The notes under the pieces were generated by a model. It saw only the letters and a program-made list of their open reading frames with translations, did no database searches and was not told the origin of the DNA. Below, piece after piece: positions 24,528 through 32,393 of a stretch of 64,000 nt of DNA (the stretch's first letter is position 1; every line of letters starts with the position of its first letter). The position numbers and the translations under genes were made by a program. Source of the DNA: JAISGQ01 sp964500965 (GTDB taxonomy: Bacteria > Bacillota > Clostridia > Oscillospirales > Acutalibacteraceae); assembly GCA_964500965.1 (NCBI GenBank), contig CAZCQZ010000006.1, forward strand, positions 1-64,000, written 5' to 3'.

Positions 24528-24535
24528 TTTTAAGC

Positions 24536-24572
24536 GGAGCTGTAAAATTTACGTTTTACAGCTCCTTATTTT
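24536..24572 (+). terminator. Intrinsic terminator after degV
   Basis: GGAGCTGTAAAA (24536-24547) pairs with TTTTACAGCTCC (24554-24565) and is followed by TTATTTTTTG. Confidence 0.9.
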
Positions 24573-24582
24573 TTGTAAACAG

Positions 24583-24611
24583 TTGAAATTACCGCGGAGT
24601 AATAGTATTAT
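24583..24611 (+). promoter_or_regulatory. Promoter of the lipoprotein gene
   Basis: TTGAAA (24583-24588), 17 bases, TATTAT (24606-24611). Confidence 0.62.
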
Positions 24612-24680
24612 ATTACCGGCACCGATTGTTGCGGTGCAATTCTTACATTTTGAAAATCGAGAAAATAAGGGAGAATTTTT

Positions 24681-25616
24681 ATGAAAAGGAAAGCTATGAT
24701 ATGCATTGTGGCGTTAATGATTGTGTTCTGCGGCTGTGCAGGAGAACCGATGCCCATTAACGACGGCGCAAATCAGGTTGATGAGGTTGTAACCGCGACG
24801 GATTCGGATGTAATATCCGTGACCGATTCTGAAATCACCGATAATGTTGAAAACGAAGTTACACAAGCTGCGCCGGTTTTGCAAACTGCGATAGCAGACG
24901 AAAATAATGTCAATAATTTTGAAACAGTGCACCATGTAGGCGATTACGGCTATGAACAGAATCTTATATGGTGTGAAAGAAAAATCGAAAATGTCGAGAT
25001 AATACCTATTGAAACTGTAGATGCGGAGACATGGTATGTTAACGACGCGGCGGTGTTTTCTGCCGGGGAGCTTTTGCCCGGCAGTGCAATACTGCTTGAT
25101 TTGCTTGTGCCGGAGGGCTACCCCAGCCACGGAATATCATACTGTGCAGACGGCGTACAGTATGTGTATTCGATCGGCTATAACGGCAGAGACGGCGGAC
25201 TATCCTTTGTTGAAATCGAGCTGACGGATAAGCCGAAAGCAGAAAGCTTCAGCGCAACGGTCTACAGCATAGAAGATACCGAAGGTACACTGAAGCTCAA
25301 CGGAAAGGAAACAACAGTCGAAAGCAGCTCTGCGTGGCATGTTTGGGCGCAGGTCAAGGAGCAGAACAGCTCTTATATTCCGAAAACCGCCTATCTCAAC
25401 AGCTTTACGGTTGCCGGCACTCAGGGCAGACTTGACCTCGGAGACGGTATTTACAGCGCAAATCTCGGCTCGGAATACGGGACTAAAATGCTGGAAGCAA
25501 TTGCGAATACATACATTGTCAGCTACAACCTTGACAGCCTGTATATAACCGTTAACGGCGAGGCGTACTCCGACGGACACATTGTACTTGACGAAGCATT
25601 AGCACTTTCCGAATAA
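24681..25616 (+). CDS. Unknown lipoprotein
   Basis: The 311-residue protein begins with a lipoprotein signal (MICIVALMIVFCGCAG, lipidation Cys near residue 19). An acidic, Thr/Val-rich linker of about 70 residues follows, then a globular part with many beta-strand-like segments. I do not recognise the globular domain. AAGGGAGAA precedes the ATG. It has its own promoter and lies alone on the plus strand. It is probably exposed at the outer face of the membrane. Confidence 0.75.
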   Translation: MKRKAMICIVALMIVFCGCAGEPMPINDGANQVDEVVTATDSDVISVTDSEITDNVENEVTQAAPVLQTAIADENNVNNFETVHHVGDYGYEQNLIWCERKIENVEIIPIETVDAETWYVNDAAVFSAGELLPGSAILLDLLVPEGYPSHGISYCADGVQYVYSIGYNGRDGGLSFVEIELTDKPKAESFSATVYSIEDTEGTLKLNGKETTVESSSAWHVWAQVKEQNSSYIPKTAYLNSFTVAGTQGRLDLGDGIYSANLGSEYGTKMLEAIANTYIVSYNLDSLYITVNGEAYSDGHIVLDEALALSE

Positions 25617-25631
25617 TTGACGAAAACAGTA

Positions 25632-25698
25632 TTGACAATAATTTTTTTCAGTATATAATACCTGCGGATTGCAAAAGGGCAGTCCGCAGGTATTATAT
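25632..25698 (+). promoter_or_regulatory. Promoter with a long inverted repeat, MATE gene
   Basis: TTGACA (25632-25637), 16-base spacer, TATAAT (25654-25659). A perfect 16-base inverted repeat (arms 25653-25668 and 25683-25698, core ATACCTGCGGA/TCCGCAGGTAT) starts at the -10 box and ends 19 bases before the ATG. The left arm includes the -10 box, so DNA binding by a repressor is more likely than RNA folding alone. Confidence 0.65.
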
Positions 25699-25717
25699 GT
25701 ATACGGAGAGAAATAAT

Positions 25718-27115
25718 ATGAGCAGATTAGTCGGTGACCGCAGTTTTTACAAGCGAACACTTTCGCTTGCCATTCCGGTAGTGATTCAGAACGGAATAAC
25801 GAACTTTGTAAGCTTGCTTGACAACCTTATGGTCGGAAGCGTGGGAGAGGAGCAGATGAGCGGTGTAGCCATTGCAAATCAGCTTCTTTTTGTGTTTAAC
25901 CTGTGCATTTTCGGAGCAATTTCAGGTGCCGGAATATTCACGGCTCAGTTTCACGGCAACGGAGATACAAAGGGAGTAAGAGAAACATTTCGTTTTAAAC
26001 TTATGACCGTGCTTGTTATGACCGTCCTCAGCGCGGGATTGTTTGCATGGAAAGGCAGAGAGCTTATATCGCTGTTCCTGACCTCGGATACGGTTGGAGA
26101 CACAGTAAGAACACTGGATTTCGGTGAACAGTATTTGCTTATCATGCTGATAGGAATACTGCCGTATTCCATTGCCTATGCGTATTCCGGTACACTGCGC
26201 GAGATAGGCGAGACTAAACTGCCCATGATTGCAGGCTGCGTGGCGGTATTGGTAAATCTGTGCTTTAATTACATACTTATTTTCGGCAATTTCGGAGCAC
26301 CGAAGCTGGGAGTTGCAGGTGCGGCAATAGCAACTGTAATATCGCGATATGTGGAGCTTGCCATAGTCGCAATCGCAACGGCGGTAAAACACGGAAAATT
26401 CAGGTTTATCGAAGGCGCATTCAAGAGCATGTACGTTAAAAAGTCAACGGTTGTCGGAATTATCAAAAAGGGCTTGCCCATGCTGTTCGGTGAAGCACTT
26501 TGGTCTATAGGCGTGACCGTAATGGTGCAGAGCTATTCCACAAGGGGTCTTACGGTGGTTGCGGCGTACAATATTACGAGTACTGTAGTAAACCTGTTCA
26601 GTATAGTATTTCTTGCAATGGGCAACGTTGTTGCCATAATGCTCGGACATCATCTCGGTTGCGGAAATTTTGAAAAAGCAAAGGACGAAGCACCGAAGCT
26701 GATAGCCTTTGCAACGGTAATCGCCATGGTTATGGCGGCGGTAATGGCGGCTGTTTCGCCGTTTATTCCGCTTATGTACAACGTCAGTGATACGGTGCGT
26801 GAGCTGGCGACAAAGCTGCTTTTGTGTGCTGCGGTTGTTATGCCGTTTTCGGCACTGTGTCACGCCTCGTACTTCACCCTGCGTTCGGGAGGAAAAACGG
26901 TGCTGACATTTATTTTCGACAACGGCGCGATGTGGCTGATGAATGTGCCCGTTGCATATGTGCTGTCGAGATTCACCTCACTGCCGATAGTACCGCTGTA
27001 CCTGATTTGCCAGTCTCTTGAGGGCGTAAAGTGCATAGTGGCGATTGTGCTTGTCAGAAAGGGAATATGGGTGCAGAACATAGTGTCGGAGAACACTGCC
27101 GAATGTAAATCATAA
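25718..27115 (+). CDS. MATE family efflux transporter
   Basis: The 465-residue protein has the two-fold repeat and about twelve membrane segments of the MATE family. Visible parts are VSLLDNLMVGSVGEEQMSGVA, YSGTLREIGETKLPM and GNVVAIMLGHHLGCGNFEKA. It differs clearly from the MATE protein in the zinc operon. ATG 25718 is chosen with GGAGAG nine bases upstream; an ATG at 25697 is inside the inverted repeat. Export of a drug or metabolite using a cation gradient is known for the family; the substrate is unknown. The palindromic promoter suggests regulated expression. Confidence 0.92.
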   Translation: MSRLVGDRSFYKRTLSLAIPVVIQNGITNFVSLLDNLMVGSVGEEQMSGVAIANQLLFVFNLCIFGAISGAGIFTAQFHGNGDTKGVRETFRFKLMTVLVMTVLSAGLFAWKGRELISLFLTSDTVGDTVRTLDFGEQYLLIMLIGILPYSIAYAYSGTLREIGETKLPMIAGCVAVLVNLCFNYILIFGNFGAPKLGVAGAAIATVISRYVELAIVAIATAVKHGKFRFIEGAFKSMYVKKSTVVGIIKKGLPMLFGEALWSIGVTVMVQSYSTRGLTVVAAYNITSTVVNLFSIVFLAMGNVVAIMLGHHLGCGNFEKAKDEAPKLIAFATVIAMVMAAVMAAVSPFIPLMYNVSDTVRELATKLLLCAAVVMPFSALCHASYFTLRSGGKTVLTFIFDNGAMWLMNVPVAYVLSRFTSLPIVPLYLICQSLEGVKCIVAIVLVRKGIWVQNIVSENTAECKS

Positions 27116-27150
27116 TATTACAATCGGCAAACAATACTATTGGTTAATAA

Positions 27151-27191
27151 AAAACAGGGCAGCTCTTTTACAACGGAGCTGTCCTGTTTTT
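27151..27191. terminator. Bidirectional terminator between MATE and flavodoxin genes
   Basis: AAAACAGG-G-CAGCTC (27151-27165) pairs with GAGCTG-T-CCTGTTTT (27176-27190). The A-rich and T-rich flanks fit both strands. Confidence 0.85.
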
Positions 27192-27200
27192 GAAATATAA

Positions 27201-27644
27201 TTATTCACATATGCTTTTCCAAAAAGCCAATGCGTTTTTAATGTCCTCATAATCGGGGTGCCCCTTTGCAATGCCGCCGATAAGCTTGAACGGTCCGAAA
27301 GTATTGAAGCCGAAGCAGCCGTATTCACCGAGAATTTCCGCGTTATGCTTCTTGACCGCAGCGGTAATCGCATCTGTATAGCCGTTCTTTTTTGCGCCAT
27401 AGGTGTAAATAAAAAAGGTCTTTTTGTTTTCGGGCATATGCTTCTCGGCAAATTCAATCAGCTTTTTCTGGAATTTTGAATAGTAAATTCCGGAAGCAAA
27501 GCCGATTGCATCGTATTGCGCAAGGTCTGCATCAGTCATGGTTGTAATATCAAGCAGCGTAACATCGTTTTCACATGCGATGGCGTCGAGCAGCTTTTTT
27601 GTGTTTTCGTGGTGTCTTGAATAATAGATTACTGCGGTTTTCAC
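27201..27644 (-). CDS. Flavodoxin-like protein
   Basis: The 147-residue protein begins with TAVIYYSRHHENTKKL, the phosphate-binding loop of flavodoxins, and has GFASGIYYSKF and YTYGAKKNG near the other two FMN contact loops. It should bind FMN and carry electrons, or act as a small quinone or nitro reductase. GTG at 27644 follows AAGGAGG; upstream in-frame codons extend into the operator and are rejected. It is divergent from an HxlR regulator, a pairing that suggests redox or electrophile control. Confidence 0.88.
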   Translation of the reverse strand: MKTAVIYYSRHHENTKKLLDAIACENDVTLLDITTMTDADLAQYDAIGFASGIYYSKFQKKLIEFAEKHMPENKKTFFIYTYGAKKNGYTDAITAAVKKHNAEILGEYGCFGFNTFGPFKLIGGIAKGHPDYEDIKNALAFWKSICE

Positions 27645-27661
27645 AGCGATTCCTCCTTGAC

Positions 27662-27706
27662 AATTCAAAGTATAAAAATTATACTTTGAATTAAAATGAT
27701 ATACAA
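27662..27706 (-). promoter_or_regulatory. Flavodoxin promoter with perfect palindromic operator
   Basis: On the minus strand TTGTAT (27706-27701), 17 bases, TATAAT (27683-27678). The arms AATTCAAAGTATAA (27662-27675) and TTATACTTTGAATT (27679-27692) are perfectly complementary and cover the -10 box. HxlR proteins bind such sites, so this is the probable operator. Confidence 0.75.
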
Positions 27707-27755
27707 GTACGCAAAATAAACGTATATAGTACATTTAAACGTACCGGAGGTTGCA

Positions 27756-28118
27756 ATGAAAAAGGAATTAACTCAGGAGGAATATCTCAGCCGAATCATG
27801 TCTGCGGAGAAAACGGAGGAAAACTGTCCTGTCCGCAGAACTCTGAATCTGCTCAGCGGCAAATGGAGAACGCATATAATTTACGAGCTTTGCAAGCGAC
27901 AGCCCTGTAGATTCGGAGAGCTGAAAAAAGCGTTGCCGACAATTACGAACACCATGCTGACAGCCGCATTGCGTGATTTGGAAAAAATCGGCATAGTACA
28001 CCGCGAGCAGTTTAATGAAATTCCCCCTCATGTGGAATACTCTCTTACCGACAAGGGCAAGGCTCTTTTGCCGGTGTTCACCGAGCTTGCAAAATGGGGC
28101 GAAAACAATCTGGACTGA
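27756..28118 (+). CDS. HxlR family transcriptional regulator
   Basis: The 120-residue protein has the HxlR pattern CPVRRTLNLLSGKWRTHIIYEL, FGELKKALPTITNTMLTAALRDLE and the wing HVEYSLTDKGKALLPV. In relatives such as YodB and HypR, the Cys near the N-terminus (here in NCPV) senses electrophiles or disulfide stress. ACCGGAGG lies before the ATG. It is divergent from the flavodoxin gene and probably represses it. Its stop lies three bases from the stop of the CapA-like gene; a short hairpin GACTGA/TCAGTC spans both ends. Confidence 0.93.
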   Translation: MKKELTQEEYLSRIMSAEKTEENCPVRRTLNLLSGKWRTHIIYELCKRQPCRFGELKKALPTITNTMLTAALRDLEKIGIVHREQFNEIPPHVEYSLTDKGKALLPVFTELAKWGENNLD

Positions 28119-28121
28119 AAA

Positions 28122-29588
28122 TCAGTCTATTTTGTGCCAAGGAAGCTCGGTTATGCCGTTTTCAAGCAGTGCACTGCGTTCAAGCACCATGTCTATAACA
28201 GCCTGCCCCTTGCTTCCGTACTGCAAGGAGGGCTTATAGTCGTTGATATTACTGCCGCTTGACGTGGTGTAGCACGGAACTGCGCTTATGCGGCACTTAC
28301 CGACCTCTCCGCCGTCGGCGTCAAAAACAGCTCTTAATATGAGAGTTTCGGGACGACTTGCTTTTGAGTTGCCGCCGAAAGCAAAATTCCCCAGGCTGTA
28401 AACAATATATACGCCGTTGTATTTTTCGATTCCCTGCAAGATATGCGGGTGATGACCGATTATCAAATCCGCCCCGGCATCTACAAGCTCACGGGCGGTT
28501 TCGGTTTGCCATTTTGAGGGTTTGACCGCAAGCTCCGTACCCCAATGCAGGTTTACAACGGTTATTGTATTCGGTGCTTCAAAAAGCTTTATCTGCCTTT
28601 TCAGCTCATCGAATTTGCTTTGGTTTTTAATATCAATGCTTGAAGTCGAAAGCATGACAACCGAAACCGTTCCGCTGTCTGTGCGCACGGTACGTACATA
28701 TGGCTCACCTGCCCAGAATGTACCGATTTTCTCCTGCTCAAGTGCCGTTACGGTGTCCTCAAAGCCTTTTTCGTAATAGTCCATTGAGTGATTATTAGCG
28801 AGGTTTGCGCCCTCAACAGACGAGCCGGAAAGAATTTTCGCGTATTCGCTTTTTCCGCGAAAATAAAACTGCTTGTCGGCATGATTTTCGGATTGCGTCA
28901 ACGCGCCCTCAAAATTAACGATAGTAATGTCATCTGCCGAAAACACTCCGCGTACATTGTCAAAGGGGTATGTAACGCTGCCGGATTTTTCGTAAACTTT
29001 CGGAAAGCCGTAAGAACGGTTAAGCTCGTTGAAAAGTCCGAATGTGCAGTCACCGGCAAAGGACAGCACTACGGTATTTTCCTGCTTCTGCGAATATGCC
29101 CAGCAGGATACCGCCGCCTGTTTCACGGTGCTTTCTCCGATTTCGAGCGTCTTCGCTTTGTCTGTCAACAGGACTTCTCCTTTTCCCTCCGTATAGCTCA
29201 GCACCGCCGAGAGCAGTGCATAATAATCCTCCGTACCGCTGGCTTCAAGGACTGTCAGCAATTCCCGTGCACTTTCAACGGCATTTTCGTCACCTGCCGA
29301 TACACTCAGAGCTTCAAGTGTATCGCGCACTCTTTGAGCACATTCCGCTTCCGTCAGTGCCGCCACTGATGAGACGGTGGTTTTCTCTGTTGTTGCGGCA
29401 GGTGTGGAAGTTGTTGTGTTCTCTCCCGAAGTAACGGGCATAGCGGCTGTTGTGCCGGTCAGCCTTGCGGCGGATTCGTCAACGCATTTTGATAATTCGG
29501 GCAGTAAATTCAGATTATATGCAAGCAGTGTTCCGAGTACCAGTATTGCGATACAAAGTACTGCCAGCAGAAATTTTAAAAACTTCAA
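28122..29588 (-). CDS. CapA-like metallophosphoesterase, membrane-anchored
   Basis: The 488-residue protein has one N-terminal membrane segment and a Thr/Ser-rich linker (about residues 45-85). The C-terminal half is a CapA (PGA synthesis) domain with SFAGDCTFG, IVNFEGALT, LANNHSMDY, NLHWGTE and IIGHHPHILQG. CapA proteins belong to the calcineurin-like fold and take part in export or anchoring of poly-gamma-glutamate in capsule producers, but many homologs lie outside capsule loci as here. TTG at 29588 has GGAGGG upstream; longer in-frame starts lack a site. It should be extracytoplasmic. Confidence 0.88.
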   Translation of the reverse strand: MKFLKFLLAVLCIAILVLGTLLAYNLNLLPELSKCVDESAARLTGTTAAMPVTSGENTTTSTPAATTEKTTVSSVAALTEAECAQRVRDTLEALSVSAGDENAVESARELLTVLEASGTEDYYALLSAVLSYTEGKGEVLLTDKAKTLEIGESTVKQAAVSCWAYSQKQENTVVLSFAGDCTFGLFNELNRSYGFPKVYEKSGSVTYPFDNVRGVFSADDITIVNFEGALTQSENHADKQFYFRGKSEYAKILSGSSVEGANLANNHSMDYYEKGFEDTVTALEQEKIGTFWAGEPYVRTVRTDSGTVSVVMLSTSSIDIKNQSKFDELKRQIKLFEAPNTITVVNLHWGTELAVKPSKWQTETARELVDAGADLIIGHHPHILQGIEKYNGVYIVYSLGNFAFGGNSKASRPETLILRAVFDADGGEVGKCRISAVPCYTTSSGSNINDYKPSLQYGSKGQAVIDMVLERSALLENGITELPWHKID

Positions 29589-29667
29589 ATAAATCCCTCC
29601 GAAAGGATTAAAAGGGAATATGAAATAAGAGGTTTGTTTATAGCATAAAACATGAGAATCTTTACAA

Positions 29668-29705
29668 TTTTGCATACTTAATGACTTTTCATTAAGTATG
29701 CAAAA
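29668..29705. repeat. Perfect 17-base palindrome upstream of the CapA-like gene
   Basis: TTTTGCATACTTAATGA (29668-29684) and its exact complement (29689-29705) flank a CTTT loop. Neither side has a clear T tract, so a terminator is doubtful. It lies 80-117 bases upstream of the CapA-like start and 71 bases past the end of the VanY-like gene. Confidence 0.7.
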
Positions 29706-29775
29706 CAATATATTAAATTATCTGTTTAGTGTATTGCTTTATGCGGTCTGCGCTTTTTACAATTCATTTTGGGGG

Positions 29776-30849
29776 CTATTCCGTTTCAAGAGGATGAGAA
29801 AGGGCGTATTCCTCAGCCGCAAGCCTTGCCTGCTCCTGAAGCTCCACGTATTCCTCAAGACAGAGGTTGTGTTCATAAATATATGTGGCGTGCTCAACGG
29901 AGTGTGCGGTTTCAATATATCTGAAATGCCACGGCTCATAGTTGATTTTTGTTATGTCAACCTTATTCTCCGGGTATCTGAGTATAAAGCCGTACTTGTG
30001 AGCGTTCTCGGTAAGCCACTTGCCCTGTTTGGTGGTTTGAAAGTCATGCTGAGTGGTATAGGTAGTGGAAAAATCTATGGCAAGACCGCTGTGATGCTCG
30101 GAATATCCCGGCTTCATACGTGTTTCAAGGACTATTTCACGGGCTTTTTCCTCGGAAATCCCATAGGTTGACATTTTCTGCTTTATTGCGTTATTTACAA
30201 GCTTTTCCTGTTTCGCATAGCTTCTGTAGGTGCTTATCAGGCGAAGCTCACCGCCGTTTTGCTCCATGCAGTCGGCATACATTTCAGCCAAAGCCGATTC
30301 ACAATCGGGCGTAAGCTTTGTTTCCGTGTGAGCTGACGGAACGCTTTTTCGCACATCAGTCAATTCAGGCTCAAAATCGCTTGATATGGGATTGTCGTTG
30401 TTTATAAGAAATATCTCGTCATCGTACCAGTAAGGCAAATCGCTGTCGGAGGGGACTTCCTTGCGGAAAACCTCAACGGTCATAACCGCTGTGTCCGTAA
30501 CGGAAATGTCTGTACGGGAGACAATTGCGTAAATATCGGTTTTGCCGGCGGAAACACCCTCGACAGTGCCGTCGGGATATACAACAGCCACGGATTCGTC
30601 GGCGGATTCATAGCTTACGACGCCCTCACCGACACAAAGCAGCTCGGTAGAAAGTGTATCTCCGGCATAAAGAAGCCGTTCGCTCTTTGAATAGCAAAAC
30701 TCGTCGGGCTCTGTCTCGGCATCGTCGGGAGACTTTGCACACCATGATGCCACTGTTATGGCAGCAATAAGGAAAGCAATCAAATCAGCGAAAATAATTA
30801 TTCTTTTCAGCTTTTCAAAATCCGGACTTTTACTTCTTTTAATCGTCAT
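29776..30849 (-). CDS. VanY-type D-alanyl-D-alanine carboxypeptidase
   Basis: The 357-residue protein has an N-terminal membrane anchor, a bacterial Ig-like (Big_2 type) domain around residues 55-130, and a C-terminal VanY peptidase domain. Zinc-site motifs are visible: STYRSYAKQEKL, MKPGYSEHHSGLAIDFS and YEPWHFRYIETA. Such enzymes remove the last D-Ala of peptidoglycan stem peptides outside the cell. ATG 30849 has AAAAGGG ten bases upstream. It has no vancomycin resistance neighbours, so a housekeeping wall-trimming role is likely. Confidence 0.92.
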   Translation of the reverse strand: MTIKRSKSPDFEKLKRIIIFADLIAFLIAAITVASWCAKSPDDAETEPDEFCYSKSERLLYAGDTLSTELLCVGEGVVSYESADESVAVVYPDGTVEGVSAGKTDIYAIVSRTDISVTDTAVMTVEVFRKEVPSDSDLPYWYDDEIFLINNDNPISSDFEPELTDVRKSVPSAHTETKLTPDCESALAEMYADCMEQNGGELRLISTYRSYAKQEKLVNNAIKQKMSTYGISEEKAREIVLETRMKPGYSEHHSGLAIDFSTTYTTQHDFQTTKQGKWLTENAHKYGFILRYPENKVDITKINYEPWHFRYIETAHSVEHATYIYEHNLCLEEYVELQEQARLAAEEYALSHPLETE

Positions 30850-30933
30850 TACCGCATCGCCCTTTTCCAAACCGTATTTCCGCTTTATTATATTACATAA
30901 TATCGGAAAAAGCCATTAAAAAACGGTAACAAA

Positions 30934-30967
30934 ACAGCTCCCGTGAATGTAAATTCATGGGAGCTGT
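30934..30967 (-). terminator. Terminator of the L,D-transpeptidase gene
   Basis: ACAGCTCCCGTGAAT (30934-30948) pairs with ATTCATGGGAGCTGT (30953-30967; one G-U). On the minus strand TTTTGTTACC follows. Confidence 0.85.
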
Positions 30968-31005
30968 TGTAACATTCTGTAACCTGTAAAGCGCAACTGC
31001 CGAAA

Positions 31006-32076
31006 TTATTCGCCGCTTTCGTTTTCATCGGGTGCCGAAACGGACGGAGCGGTTGTGGTGGTCGTGGTGGTCGTAGTGGCTTCCGTGGTAGTGGTCGATG
31101 ACGTTTCCTCGGTTGATGAGGTTGCGGTCGTTGTATTGTCTGTCGATGATTCCGTGCTTTCCGTAGCCGATGTACTTTCCGTAGTTGAGGTCGTTGTTTC
31201 CGTATCGTCCGATTCGGTGTAGAATATTCTTTCACATTCCGGAGCCCAGTCGAAATCATAGTCGTACAGAGGGGCGTAAACATAGGGCTTCGGCTCGGTG
31301 GATTCATCGTACTGAGGCTGATAATAGGGATTTGCCGGGTCGGGGTCGGTGGGATCCCAGCCGCCTTTGGGTGTCGGCGGTCTGAGCTTTTCTATAAGCT
31401 CGGCATCGTATGTGCCCTTGAAAACATAAACAGGTGTTCCTGCCGGGCAGTTATCATATATCCATTTGGCGCATTCCACCGTAAGTCTTATACAGCCGCC
31501 CGATTTTGCCTTGCCGAGATTTTTGTATCTGGACATATCGAGTGCGTCCTTGTTCGTAGAGGTATAAGGCACCGAATGAAACAGAAAGCTTCCGGTTATG
31601 CGAGTGGTGTATTGTGCGTAAAGAGGGTCGCCGTGACTGAGCATGGTTTGCCATTTGTGCTTGCTGTTTTTAAGAGGATAGTAGCCGTCCGGGAGCTTGT
31701 TAATATTTTCTCCCGTTGAGCATATGCATTGGCGCACCAGTGTTTCGTACTTTCCCTCCTCATTTGTGGTGTAGATACTTACAATCTGACCGACCTTATC
31801 CACTGTAATTAAGTATGGCAGGTCAATTTCATATACCGTGAGGGGCTGAGAGTCGGTTTCGGAGGCGTCGGCGTCGGAAACCGGCAAAAGGTCTGTCTTT
31901 GTTATGACGCAATTTTGAAGCAGCTTTGTCGGGGGAATATTCCTGTAATCCGAGTCGGCAATCAGAAACGGAGCAACGACGATATTTATTATGACAAGAA
32001 GCACGGACAGCGCAAGAACTATCCGCGAGATATGGGATTTTCCGGAAATATCCTGTTTGTTGTTATCCTCCGACAT
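31006..32076 (-). CDS. L,D-transpeptidase (YkuD) with Thr/Ser-rich tail
   Basis: The 356-residue protein has an N-terminal membrane segment (IVLALSVLLVIINIVVAPFL) and a YkuD domain. The catalytic His lies in FLFHSVPY (H167) and the catalytic Cys in KSGGCIRLT (C195). The enzyme links peptidoglycan stem peptides by 3-3 bonds, or attaches proteins, outside the membrane. From about residue 290 the tail is almost only Thr, Ser and Glu, likely a wall-spanning or glycosylated stretch. ATG 32076 has AAAGGAGG upstream. It is divergent from metK. Together with the VanY-like and CapA-like genes it forms a small envelope group on the same strand. Confidence 0.92.
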   Translation of the reverse strand: MSEDNNKQDISGKSHISRIVLALSVLLVIINIVVAPFLIADSDYRNIPPTKLLQNCVITKTDLLPVSDADASETDSQPLTVYEIDLPYLITVDKVGQIVSIYTTNEEGKYETLVRQCICSTGENINKLPDGYYPLKNSKHKWQTMLSHGDPLYAQYTTRITGSFLFHSVPYTSTNKDALDMSRYKNLGKAKSGGCIRLTVECAKWIYDNCPAGTPVYVFKGTYDAELIEKLRPPTPKGGWDPTDPDPANPYYQPQYDESTEPKPYVYAPLYDYDFDWAPECERIFYTESDDTETTTSTTESTSATESTESSTDNTTTATSSTEETSSTTTTEATTTTTTTTTAPSVSAPDENESGE

Positions 32077-32190
32077 ACTGCCGCCTCCTTTTGTCCCATG
32101 ATTTTCGTAATCAATAATACAAAATTCCCGACTGATTGTCAATCCATACCGCAGGCACGGCAAAAATTTAACACGAAAGCAATAAAGTTG

Positions 32191-32219
32191 TTGACAACCG
32201 ACGAATTTAGGTGTATATT
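32191..32219 (+). promoter_or_regulatory. Promoter of the metK riboswitch leader
   Basis: TTGACA (32191-32196), 17 bases, TATATT (32214-32219). It shares TTGTTGACAACCG with the thiT promoter. Confidence 0.85.
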
Positions 32220-32242
32220 ACACATGTTCAAATTACATAAAA

Positions 32243-32336
32243 CTTATCAAGAGTGACGGAGGGAACAGGCCCTTTGATGTCCGGCAACCTGCTTTTGTAA
32301 GGTGCCAAATCCTGCGGCAGTTGCCGGAAGATGAGC
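32243..32336 (+). ncRNA. SAM-I riboswitch (S-box)
   Basis: All S-box blocks appear in order: CTTATCAAGAG (32243-32253), GGAGGGAACAGGCCC, GATGTCCGGCAACC, AAGGTGCCAAATCC and GGAAGATGAG ending near 32335. CTTATC and GATGAG form the closing stem. It controls metK, whose product makes SAM, so negative feedback is expected. Confidence 0.97.
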
Positions 32337-32344
32337 TGTGTGTG

Positions 32345-32375
32345 TTCGTTCCGGTCTGCGGAGCGAATTTTTTTA
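32345..32375 (+). terminator. S-box expression-platform terminator
   Basis: TTCGTTCC (32345-32352) pairs with GGAGCGAA (32360-32367; one G-U) followed by TTTTTTTATTTT. It lies 19 bases before metK. Confidence 0.88.
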
Positions 32376-32393
32376 TTTTCGGAGGAAAAATTT

